A stretch of 35,366 nucleotides of DNA, taken from the NCBI GenBank assembly GCA_020852375.1, contig JADZAY010000017.1, positions 1 through 35,366 on the forward strand. The letters are read 5' to 3'. The notes under the pieces are model-generated. The model was given only the letters and a program-made list of their open reading frames with translations. It had not been told where the DNA came from and made no database searches. Both the position numbers and the translations under genes were made by a program. Positions within the stretch are counted from its first letter, which is position 1. Each line of letters starts with the position of its first letter. Below, piece by piece: positions 25,892 to 34,020 of this stretch. The stretch is from Candidatus Yanofskyibacteriota bacterium. GTDB taxonomy: Bacteria > Patescibacteriota > Minisyncoccia > 2-02-FULL-40-12 > GWA2-44-9.

Positions 25892-26350
25892 ATGGATCCC
25901 GTTGCCATTCTTGCAGCACGCCGGAGCGAGCCGAGCGAGCGTCACGAGCGCCCGCATTTCTGGCCGCTCATTTTGTTTGTGCTGGTCCTCTTGGCGGTCG
26001 CGGTCACAACCCTTGGCGAGCCAGCCCCAGCGCCTCAGGAGTCTCCGACGCCGTCGGTGACGGAAGAGCGCGAACCGCGGGTATATGTGGTGAGCTATCG
26101 TTTCGGGGTGTTCAGTCCTACGAACCTTCGCATCCATGCCGGCGACACCGTGCGGTGGCGCAATGATGGGGCGCTCCCGATCCGTGTTGTGGCGCAGCTT
26201 CGGGCGGGGCGTCGGGTGCCCGAGTTTGATAGCGTTGGAACGATCCCCCCGGACGGCTATTTCAGTTATACATTCGCGACTCCCGGCGTGTTCGGATACT
26301 ACAATCCCTCTTCGGAGGCGAGCGAGACCGGAGTTATCATCGTGCGGTAA
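25892..26350 (+). CDS. Membrane-anchored cupredoxin-fold-like protein without recognisable copper ligands
   Basis: N-terminal TM, then FSPTNLRIHAGDTVRWRNDGALPIRVVA...FDSVGTIPPDGYFSYTFATPGVFGYYNPSSEASETGVIIV, which follows the plastocyanin-like pattern. Confidence 0.72.
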   Translation: MDPVAILAARRSEPSERHERPHFWPLILFVLVLLAVAVTTLGEPAPAPQESPTPSVTEEREPRVYVVSYRFGVFSPTNLRIHAGDTVRWRNDGALPIRVVAQLRAGRRVPEFDSVGTIPPDGYFSYTFATPGVFGYYNPSSEASETGVIIVR

Positions 26351-26376
26351 ACCTTGCCTCGTGGCATACTAGAAGG

Positions 26377-27213
26377 GTGGTAGACCCTCGATTTCGCACA
26401 CTCGCATACAGCCTCCTTCTTTACGCCTGCACCATCGCGCTTGCGCTGTCGGCAGCATGGCGGCACGTGATCGCTCCCTCGGTGAGCGCCGGAGTCGGGC
26501 CGCTCGAGCTTACGTGGGAGAGCGCTATCATTTTCTTAGTCGTTTTCGTGCTCTTCACGACCGTGATGGTGCGTTTTGTTCGCGCCGCACACGTGTCGCT
26601 CTCCTTTTTTCTGGTCATCGCGCTCGTCGCGGGCACGCAGTTCATTCTCTCCGCGTGGGTTCGGTGGCCGTTCGATATCATCGGGGCCGTCGCGGTTGCC
26701 GCGCTCGCGTGGTTATGGCCGCGGGTCGCGGTGCATGACTTCGCGGTCATGGTGGGTATCGGAGGCATTGCGGCGGTGCTCGGACTCTCGCTTACGCCAT
26801 TGACCGCAAGCATCCTGCTCGCCGCGCTTTCCATCTACGACATCATCTCTGTATATCGTACGCGGCACATGATCGCGCTTGCCGATCGCATGCTCGAGTC
26901 GGGCGCGATCTTCGGGTTTCTGGTCCCGGCGAATTTCTCCGGATTTTTCACGCGCCGTGACGATGCATTGCGTACGCGCATGGTCATGATGCTCGGATCC
27001 GGGGATATCGGTCTCCCGCTCGTGCTGGCGACATCGGCGGTCAGCCAGTCCATCGGCGCCGCGGTGCTCGTTTCCGGGTTCGCGCTGTGCGGGGTGTCCC
27101 TGATGCATTGGCTGTTCTCGCATCAGCGGCGTCCAATGCCTATGGCGGCGCTCCCGCCTATCGCAGCGCTTTCGATACTCGGATATGTCGTTGCGGTGGC
27201 GGCGGGGATATAA
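26377..27213 (+). CDS. Presenilin/SPP-like GxGD intramembrane aspartyl protease
   Basis: Polytopic; YD motif (LSIYDIISVYRTRHM), GxGD motif (MLGSGDIGLPLVLA), PAL-like C-terminal motif (MAALPPIAALSILGY). Confidence 0.75.
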   Translation: MVDPRFRTLAYSLLLYACTIALALSAAWRHVIAPSVSAGVGPLELTWESAIIFLVVFVLFTTVMVRFVRAAHVSLSFFLVIALVAGTQFILSAWVRWPFDIIGAVAVAALAWLWPRVAVHDFAVMVGIGGIAAVLGLSLTPLTASILLAALSIYDIISVYRTRHMIALADRMLESGAIFGFLVPANFSGFFTRRDDALRTRMVMMLGSGDIGLPLVLATSAVSQSIGAAVLVSGFALCGVSLMHWLFSHQRRPMPMAALPPIAALSILGYVVAVAAGI

Positions 27214-27226
27214 TGAGGGTGAACGC

Positions 27227-28594
27227 ATGAAGCTCACATTCTACGGAGGGGCGACACATGTGACCGGAGCGAACTACCTTCTGGAAGCCGGTGGTCTGCG
27301 CATACTTGTGGACTGCGGCATGATCCAGGGCTCTCGGTACAGCGACGAGATGAACGCCGAGCCGCTCGGGTACGACGCCGCATCCGTCGACTATCTTTTC
27401 GTTACTCATAGCCACGTTGATCATATTGGCCGCATCCCGAAGTTGTATCGCGAAGGATTTCGCGGCGTGATCTATGCGAGCGAGCCGACGGCCGCCATCA
27501 CCGCGGTCGCTTTGCCGGACACACTGGACAAGATTGTTTCCGAAGCCAAAGCGTGCGATTGTGCGCCGCTCTATGACCGCAACGACATGGAGGGAGCGCT
27601 CGCGCTCATGCGCGGCGTGCCGTATCGCCAGCGTCTTCGCCTGAGCCACGCGGTAACGGTCGAGGGGCATGATTCCGGGCATGTGCTTGGTTCGACGGCA
27701 TGGGAGTTCACGATCGAAGATCAGGGCGTGCGGCGACGCATTGTGTTTCCGGGAGATATCGGGAATCCGCCCTCAACGCTTCTGCAGGATATCGACTATG
27801 TCCGCGGTGTCGATTACATGCTCGTCGAGTCGGCGTACGGAAGCAGAATCCACGAAGCGCGTTCGGAGCGACGGCAGATGCTTCTCGACGTGATCCGCGA
27901 GACCTACGACCGGAAGGGGGTGCTGATGATTCCGTCCTTCGCGGTCGAGCGAACCCAAGAGCTGATGCTGGAGCTCGATACACTCTTCGAGGCGGGCGAT
28001 CTTCCGAAGATGCCGGTATTCGTCGACTCGCCGCTCGCGATCGATATCACGAAGGTATACGGCCGCTTCTCGTCGTACTTCAATGCCGAGGCGCGAGAGA
28101 TCCTCAAAGACAACCGGGGTATCTTTCAATTCCCGTGGCTCACGTTCACGCCATCCGTGCCGGAATCGAAGCACATCAACGACGTTCCCGCGCCGAAGAT
28201 CGTTGTTGCGGGGAGCGGTATGAGCCAGGGCGGCCGCATCCTTCACCACGAGAGTCGCTACCTCCCGGACAATCGCAACACCATTCTATTCATCGGCTAC
28301 CAGGTCGAGGGGTCGCTGGGGCGACGCATCAGGGATGGCGCGAAGGATGTGACCATCTTCGGGAACCATATCCCGGTGCGGTGCCACATGCGTACGATCG
28401 GGGCGTACTCCGCTCACGCCGATCAGAACGGGCTCATTGAGTATATTCGGCAGGCGAACCAAGGCGACTCGCTGAAGAAGTGCTTCGTAGTCCAGGGGGA
28501 GGAGGATGCCGCTCAGACACTTGCCGATCGTGCTCGGCAAGAGCTGAAAGTTGATGCCGTTGTGCCGCGGTTGGGTGAGAGCTTCGAGCTCTAG
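27227..28594 (+). CDS. MBL-fold / beta-CASP RNA-processing exonuclease-like protein
   Basis: THSHVDHIGRIPKL, GHDSGHVLGS, FPGDIG, YGSRIHEARSER, VDSPLAIDITKVY, ASGM-like GSGMSQGGRILHH, GAYSAHADQNGL. Confidence 0.9.
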   Translation: MKLTFYGGATHVTGANYLLEAGGLRILVDCGMIQGSRYSDEMNAEPLGYDAASVDYLFVTHSHVDHIGRIPKLYREGFRGVIYASEPTAAITAVALPDTLDKIVSEAKACDCAPLYDRNDMEGALALMRGVPYRQRLRLSHAVTVEGHDSGHVLGSTAWEFTIEDQGVRRRIVFPGDIGNPPSTLLQDIDYVRGVDYMLVESAYGSRIHEARSERRQMLLDVIRETYDRKGVLMIPSFAVERTQELMLELDTLFEAGDLPKMPVFVDSPLAIDITKVYGRFSSYFNAEAREILKDNRGIFQFPWLTFTPSVPESKHINDVPAPKIVVAGSGMSQGGRILHHESRYLPDNRNTILFIGYQVEGSLGRRIRDGAKDVTIFGNHIPVRCHMRTIGAYSAHADQNGLIEYIRQANQGDSLKKCFVVQGEEDAAQTLADRARQELKVDAVVPRLGESFEL

Positions 28595-28631
28595 TCGGTC
28601 TCTCTCCGCTCCCGCTCCGTTTTATGCGCAG

Positions 28632-28773
28632 CCTCCCCGCCGCCATGCGCCTCGCCGCAATGCTTCGGAGGGCCGAGGGCTTGGTTCTGCCGAGGCCCGA
28701 GAACTCAAGGACGCCGGCGGCCGCAGGAGCCGACGGATGTCCGGTTGCGGCGAGGTGCGCGGTGGCGGGGAGG
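28632..28773. repeat. GC-rich intergenic element with imperfect 29-nt terminal inverted repeats
   Basis: CCTCCCCGCCGCCATGCGCCTCGCCGCAA (28632-28660) against TTGCGGCGAGGTGCGCGGTGGCGGGGAGG (28745-28773), mostly complementary. Confidence 0.65.
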
Positions 28774-28796
28774 GGCATACCGATTTCCTTTCTTGC

Positions 28797-28823
28797 TTAG
28801 CACTCTATTGCATCGAGTGCTAT
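28797..28823 (+). promoter_or_regulatory. CIRCE element (HrcA operator) upstream of lon
   Basis: TTAGCACTC-N9(TATTGCATC)-GAGTGCTAT; matches 17 of 18 arm positions of the CIRCE consensus TTAGCACTC-N9-GAGTGCTAA. Confidence 0.9.
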
Positions 28824-28836
28824 TTTTTGCTATTCT
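28809..28836 (+). promoter_or_regulatory. Predicted lon promoter overlapping CIRCE
   Basis: TTGCAT (28809-28814), 16-nt spacer, TATTCT (28831-28836). Confidence 0.65.
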
Positions 28837-28862
28837 TACCCAAAGCGTATCTACGATACCCT

Positions 28863-31223
28863 ATGCCCGAATTTCGCATCAACAACACAACGATCAGCGA
28901 CCATCTTCCGCTGATCGCGCTCAAAAATACGGTCTTGTTCCCCAAGGTCGTCATTCCGCTTATCGTTCAGCGGCCGAAGAGCGTCGCCGCGCTGGAGGCT
29001 GCCGTAGCGGGCGACCGCATGGTCCTATTCACGACCCAGAAGAACGTCGAAGACGACATCTCTGAGAATGACCTGTTTTCCGTCGGTACTGTCGGCCGGG
29101 TCATTTCCGTATTTCGGCTTCCTGATGGGAGCGCGAAGGTGGACGTCGAGGGTGTGTGCCGAGCGCGCGTTGTCGAGTACGCCGGGTTCTCACCGTTCTT
29201 CCAGGTGCAGATCGAGCCGATGGTGTCCACGGAGTCCATGGACACTCCCGAGAACTCCGCGCTTCTACGGCGGGTGCTTGAACAGTTCAAGCATGTTGCC
29301 GAGGTGCGCTCCTTCCCCGCAATTCTGCCCGAGGTGGTCTATTTGATGACGCAGCTGCGCGACCCCGAGCAGATCATCGGATTGGTCGCCGCGAATTTGA
29401 ACCTCGATGTCCGCCAACAGCAGGATATCCTTGAGATGCGCGAGCACAGCGACGCGATGCGTCAGCTGAATGTCTACCTTGGCCGCGAGATGGAAGTGCT
29501 TGAGGCGGAGAAGAGCATCGCACGGGAGACCAAGAAAAAGATCGGCCGCATGCAGAAGGAATTCTTCCTTCGCGAACAGCTGAAGAACATCGAGAAGGAG
29601 CTTGGCGTCGATGAGGAGCGCGACGAGCTCGACGGCCTTCGCGCGAAGATCGAAGCCGCGAAGATGCCCCCGACGGTGCATGAGAAGGCGATGAAGGAGT
29701 TCGGCCGACTCGCAAAGATGCCGCCCATGAGTCCCGAGACCGGATTCATCCGCACCTACCTCGATTGGCTTATCGAGATCCCCTGGAACGAGACGACAAA
29801 AGACAAGATCGATCTCGCGCAGGCGAAGAAGGTGCTCGACGAGGACCATGCTGGCCTGGAGAAGGTGAAGGACCGCATTCTCGAATATCTGGCGGTGCAG
29901 AAGCAGGTCGGCAAAGTGAAGGGCCCGATCCTGTGTTTCTACGGACCGCCGGGAACCGGGAAGACCTCTATCGGTCAGTCCATTGCGCGTGCGCTGGACC
30001 GGAAGTTCGTGCGCGTCTCGCTGGGCGGCATGCGCGACGAGGCGGAGATCCGCGGTCATCGGCGCACCTATGTCGGTGCGATGCCCGGCCGTATCGTGCA
30101 GGGAGTCCATACGGCAAAAGTACGGAATCCGGTGTTCCTGCTCGATGAGATCGACAAGCTCGGCATGGATTTCCGTGGCGACCCGAGCGCGGCGCTCCTG
30201 GAGGCGCTCGACCCGCAGCAGAACCACGCATTCTCGGACCACTACCTCGAAATGCCGCTGGACCTCTCCGATGTGTTGTTCATCGCGACCGCGAACTCGC
30301 TGGAGACCATCCCGCCTGCGTTGCGCGACCGTCTCGAGATCATCGACTTTCCCGGATACACCGAACAGGAGAAGCTTCGCATCGCGAAGGGTTTTCTGCT
30401 CCCGAAGGCACTGACCGATCACGGCCTTAAGAAGGGGCAGGTGAACATTTCCGACGCGGTGCTGCTGGCAGTGATCCGCGATTACACCCGGGAGTCGGGT
30501 GTGCGTGAGCTGTCGCGCCTTATCGGCACGGTCGCGCGCAAAGTGATCCGCCGTCTGGTGGAAGAGGGAAAGACCTCTCGGAAGGTCTCGGTGACCCGCG
30601 CGGATCTCGAGAAGATGCTCGGCCCCGAAAAGGTGGTGCACGATGTTGCGGAGCGCTCGCCGCAGGTCGGTTTTGCGATGGGTCTGGCCTGGACACCGGT
30701 CGGTGGCGAGTTGCTTCCGATCGAGGTGGCGCGCATGCCGGGAAAGGGCAAGCTCATTCTGACCGGACAGTTGGGAGAGGTCATGCGCGAGTCCGCGCAG
30801 GCGGCGCTCTCGTATGCGCGTGCGTATGCCGCACGCGAAGGCGTGTTGGAAGATCTCGCGAAAGAGGATCTGCACATTCACCTCCCGTCGGGCGCTATCA
30901 AAAAGGACGGGCCTTCCGCTGGTATTGCGCTGACGACGGCGCTGGTCTCGTTGTTCCTGAAGCGCCCGATACGGCACGACGTTGCTATGACCGGCGAGGT
31001 CACGCTGCGCGGGAAGGTTGGCATCATCGGTGGGCTCAAAGAGAAGGCGCTTGCCGCGCTTCGTGCCGGAATCACGACCATCATCATTCCGACAGAGAAT
31101 CAGCGCGATCTCGCAGATATGCCCGCAGAGGCGAAGAAGAAGCTCCGATTCGTCCCCGTGAAGACTGTCGATGAGGTGTTTGCGGTCGCGCTCAAGGGCG
31201 GTCGCACCGAGAAAAAGAAATAA
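28863..31223 (+). CDS. lon: ATP-dependent Lon protease
   Basis: LPLIALKNTVLFPKVVIPLIV, GPPGTGKTSIGQSIA, GGMRDEAEIRGHRRTYVGAMPGRI, KKDGPSAGIALTTAL. Start at MPEFRI, downstream of the promoter. Confidence 0.96.
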   Translation: MPEFRINNTTISDHLPLIALKNTVLFPKVVIPLIVQRPKSVAALEAAVAGDRMVLFTTQKNVEDDISENDLFSVGTVGRVISVFRLPDGSAKVDVEGVCRARVVEYAGFSPFFQVQIEPMVSTESMDTPENSALLRRVLEQFKHVAEVRSFPAILPEVVYLMTQLRDPEQIIGLVAANLNLDVRQQQDILEMREHSDAMRQLNVYLGREMEVLEAEKSIARETKKKIGRMQKEFFLREQLKNIEKELGVDEERDELDGLRAKIEAAKMPPTVHEKAMKEFGRLAKMPPMSPETGFIRTYLDWLIEIPWNETTKDKIDLAQAKKVLDEDHAGLEKVKDRILEYLAVQKQVGKVKGPILCFYGPPGTGKTSIGQSIARALDRKFVRVSLGGMRDEAEIRGHRRTYVGAMPGRIVQGVHTAKVRNPVFLLDEIDKLGMDFRGDPSAALLEALDPQQNHAFSDHYLEMPLDLSDVLFIATANSLETIPPALRDRLEIIDFPGYTEQEKLRIAKGFLLPKALTDHGLKKGQVNISDAVLLAVIRDYTRESGVRELSRLIGTVARKVIRRLVEEGKTSRKVSVTRADLEKMLGPEKVVHDVAERSPQVGFAMGLAWTPVGGELLPIEVARMPGKGKLILTGQLGEVMRESAQAALSYARAYAAREGVLEDLAKEDLHIHLPSGAIKKDGPSAGIALTTALVSLFLKRPIRHDVAMTGEVTLRGKVGIIGGLKEKALAALRAGITTIIIPTENQRDLADMPAEAKKKLRFVPVKTVDEVFAVALKGGRTEKKK

Positions 31224-31229
31224 GGAAGG

Positions 31230-31427
31230 GTGAACTACCAGACACACTTGGCAGCGGCCGACCCGGTCATGCGGGTATTGGTACAACGGTACACGCTCCG
31301 GCGTATTTCGGTCGCGAAGGATCCGCTCGAGGAGTTGGTGGCGAGCATTGTGTCGCAGCAGCTCTCGGTGAAAGCGGCCCTCGAGCTGTTCTCGTTTCTC
31401 AAAAGTGTGGTAGGGTGGGGCGTGTGA
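31230..31427 (+). pseudogene. Truncated N-terminal copy of the AlkA-like glycosylase
   Basis: NYQTHLAAADPVMRVLVQRYTLRRISVAKDPLEELVASIVSQQLSVKAA matches the N-terminus of ORF 32377-32967, then diverges and stops. Confidence 0.8.
31257..31379 (+). repeat. 123-bp direct repeat, copy 1
   Basis: Matches 32404-32526 at all but one position by eye (TACAACGG vs TACAGCGG). Confidence 0.9.
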
Positions 31428-32380
31428 CGATACCTCTGGTAACATTTGGGGGTGGCGGCGGGCACGCACAGGTTCTGAAGGGGCTACGAACGCTCAAGAG
31501 CGTCCGTATCACCGCCGTTTGTCCGAGTACGGATTCCGGCGGCTCAACCGGAGGATTGCGGCGCGACTATGATGCGGGCGGCTACCTTGGTGACCTGACA
31601 AAGTGCGTTGCGGCGCTGTGTTCGGATTCGCGTCTCGCGCGGGCACTCATGCACCGGTTCTCCGGAGGCGCACTCGACGGACATTCCGTAAAGAATCTCC
31701 TTCTCCTTGGCCTGGAGCAGACGCTTGGACGCAGAGCCGCATTGGAGCAGTTGTTCCATATCGCAGGGATCGCTCCACATCGCGTGCTTCCGGTGACCGA
31801 CCGGCGGACCGAGCTTCGCGCGCGGCTCCGATTGGGGAACGTTGTCCACGGCGAGACGAACATCGATTGCATCGCCTCAAACCCGCTCTGGCATCCGGAT
31901 GTTCATGCGATCGAGAGTATTACGCTCTCGCCGGATGCTCCCGCGTCAGCCGACGTTCTTGACGCCGTGCGGGAGGCGCGTATGTGCATCTTTTGTCCCG
32001 GAGATCTCTACTCGAGTCTTCTGCCAACGCTCTTGCCGCGCGGCATGAAGCGGGCTTTCGCGCATTCTCGTGCGAAGTTGGTGTTGGTGTTGAACATTAT
32101 GACCAAGCAGGGCGAGACCGACGGATATCATGCGGAAGATTTTATCGCGCGCGTGGAACGCGCGACGGGTCGGCGGTGTGATATTATCCTTGCGAATGGT
32201 GGCACCGTTCCGATGCGGGCCACCGCTGCTTATGCAGTCGAGCGGAAAGTGCAGATGGCGACCGACGAGCTCCGCGCAGACGCGCGAGTGCGTGTTCTGC
32301 CGTTCGTATGCCTCACTGATGCCGGCTTGATATGTCACGACGAGCATGCACTGGCCCGCGCCATTCGAAGGCTCCTATGA
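31424..32380 (+). CDS. YvcK/CofD-like family protein (gluconeogenesis factor-like)
   Basis: VTFGGGGGHAQVLKGLRTL, PSTDSGGSTGGLRRDY, LGDLTKCVAAL, FCPGDLYSSLLPTLL. A GTG at 31415 is an alternative start. Confidence 0.85.
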   Translation: MTIPLVTFGGGGGHAQVLKGLRTLKSVRITAVCPSTDSGGSTGGLRRDYDAGGYLGDLTKCVAALCSDSRLARALMHRFSGGALDGHSVKNLLLLGLEQTLGRRAALEQLFHIAGIAPHRVLPVTDRRTELRARLRLGNVVHGETNIDCIASNPLWHPDVHAIESITLSPDAPASADVLDAVREARMCIFCPGDLYSSLLPTLLPRGMKRAFAHSRAKLVLVLNIMTKQGETDGYHAEDFIARVERATGRRCDIILANGGTVPMRATAAYAVERKVQMATDELRADARVRVLPFVCLTDAGLICHDEHALARAIRRLL

Positions 32381-32967
32381 CGTATCAGCGGCATCTCTCA
32401 CAAGCCGACCCGGTCATGCGGGTATTGGTACAGCGGTACACGCTCCGGCGTATTTCGGTCGCGAAGGATCCGCTCGAGGAGTTGGTGGCGAGCATTGTGT
32501 CGCAGCAGCTCTCGGTGAAAGCGGCCGACACCATTTGGAAGCGCTTTCTCGCGCTCTATAGGGGTCGCATGCCATCGGCTCCTCGCCTCATCGCTACGCC
32601 GATCGAGCGCATCCGCACGTGCGGAGTGTCGGGCTCGAAGGCGGCGTATATCAAGAATGTCGCCGATGCATTTCGCCGCGGCCACTTGGATCGCGCACAC
32701 CTGATGCGCATGAACGACGATGAGGTACGGGCGCGACTGGTCGCCATCAAAGGGGTGGGGAACTGGACTGCGGAGATGTTTCTTATTTTTGCGCTGGGTC
32801 GGCCCGATATCTTTTCCGTCGGGGATGTCGGCCTGCAGAATGCCATTCAGAAGCTGTATCGGAAGCGGCCAACCCCGAAAACTATGGAGCGGCTGGCTCG
32901 TGCATGGGCTCCCTACCGGTCATATGCTGCGCGGTACCTCTGGAAGTCGCTCGACAATACGCCGTGA
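32377..32967 (+). CDS. DNA-3-methyladenine glycosylase II-like (HhH-GPD)
   Basis: VASIVSQQLSVKAADTIWKRF; HhH LVAIKGVGNWTAEMFLIFALGRPDIFSVGDVGLQNAI. ATGA overlap with the upstream stop. Confidence 0.88.
   Translation: MTYQRHLSQADPVMRVLVQRYTLRRISVAKDPLEELVASIVSQQLSVKAADTIWKRFLALYRGRMPSAPRLIATPIERIRTCGVSGSKAAYIKNVADAFRRGHLDRAHLMRMNDDEVRARLVAIKGVGNWTAEMFLIFALGRPDIFSVGDVGLQNAIQKLYRKRPTPKTMERLARAWAPYRSYAARYLWKSLDNTP
32404..32526 (+). repeat. 123-bp direct repeat, copy 2 (within the glycosylase gene)
   Basis: See 31257-31379. Confidence 0.9.
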
Positions 32968-33015
32968 GCAGAGCCGCTTTCTGACGCCGGTATCGCGTGG
33001 TAGTATGGATAGCAT

Positions 33016-33312
33016 ATGACCGGATTCATCGATTTCATCAAACGGCAGGGTGTGGTGGGGCTTGCGGTCGGGTTCATGCTCGGCGGCGCGGTGTCGAAGC
33101 TGGTTGCGGCGCTCGTGAATGATGTGGTGAATCCACTACTCGCGCTTGCGATAAATACCGCAAATCTCCGCGACAATGCGCTCGTGATTCGCGATGTGCG
33201 TATTCTGTGGGGTGACCTTCTGGCGACCGCGATCGATTTCGTTATCATCGCGGCGGTCGTCTATATCGGTTTTCGAGTGCTGAAACTCGGTGAGCCGGAC
33301 GCGAAAGCGTAG
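33016..33312 (+). CDS. mscL: Large-conductance mechanosensitive channel (short MscL)
   Basis: FIDFIKRQGVVGLAVGFMLGGAVSKLVAALVNDVVNPLLA and DFVIIAAVVYIGFRVL. Confidence 0.88.
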   Translation: MTGFIDFIKRQGVVGLAVGFMLGGAVSKLVAALVNDVVNPLLALAINTANLRDNALVIRDVRILWGDLLATAIDFVIIAAVVYIGFRVLKLGEPDAKA

Positions 33313-33433
33313 ATTGGCGGTGCCATTGGTATCGTGTATTCCCACTTTAGGAGGTGGGTATGCCGTTATCGGGCAGTGAGGCGCGTGGCATCCGGACACC
33401 CTCGAGGCATTTGAGGCGACCATCTATCGCATT

Positions 33434-33943
33434 GTGATGCGATGCCTCATTGATGTTGTGGGGGAACGCACGGAGGGGGAGTATTGGCAGGCGCTTGATC
33501 AGGTGGCCCGTATGTGGGCGTCCGCCAATGTGCTCCGTGCGATCGGCGTGTCTTCGGCGAGCGATACAGTGCTGCTTGTCGCCTCCGAGGGTGAGCGTCT
33601 TCTGCGGTGGGACGATGACCTCAGGGGTATCATTCTCTACATCTGGGAGCATCGGAGCGAGCTGCCGGCCTCGACGGGGCGGGCACATGAGGATGATGTG
33701 CGGATCGCGGCGGATTGCGTGCAACGCCGTATTGAGAGCATTCGGCATGAGCTGATCGCGCGCTCGTTCGTTCGCGTGTCGCGGGAAGAACTCCTGCGGA
33801 CTCCGCAATTTTCGCTCTCATTTCTCCTGAGTCTGCTCGGTCAGGAGAATCTCGAGCGGGTTACCGATCTCGCGAACAGTGTTCTTCCCGAGGTGCGCCG
33901 ACTCGCCAGGGAAATGGGCGGGGACACCGGAAGGGCTAACTGA
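33434..33943 (+). CDS. Hypothetical protein (169 aa); true 5' end uncertain
   Basis: Long ORF; the frame is open back to 33380 and an SD-preceded ATG at 33360 lies in a different frame. Confidence 0.6.
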   Translation: MMRCLIDVVGERTEGEYWQALDQVARMWASANVLRAIGVSSASDTVLLVASEGERLLRWDDDLRGIILYIWEHRSELPASTGRAHEDDVRIAADCVQRRIESIRHELIARSFVRVSREELLRTPQFSLSFLLSLLGQENLERVTDLANSVLPEVRRLAREMGGDTGRAN

Positions 33944-33949
33944 TCGCTG

Positions 33950-33978
33950 AGCGTCCTCGTCGGAGGGCGCTTTCTTTT
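33950..33978 (+). terminator. Intrinsic terminator
   Basis: AGCGTCCTC-GTCG-GAGGGCGCT followed by TTCTTTTT. Confidence 0.8.
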
Positions 33979-34020
33979 TACCCCTTTTCTTTCGGAGATA
34001 AATCAGGTACAACGGGCGGC

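Noticed and set aside
28551-28862. 104-codon N-terminal extension of Lon in the ORF track
   Set aside because: It contains the GC-rich inverted-repeat element, CIRCE and the promoter; canonical Lon homology begins at MPEFRI (28863).
29265-31469. 734-aa minus-strand ORF antisense to lon
   Set aside because: It lies opposite a clear lon gene; its Arg/His-rich composition is typical of the antisense of high-GC coding sequence, and no family motifs are present.
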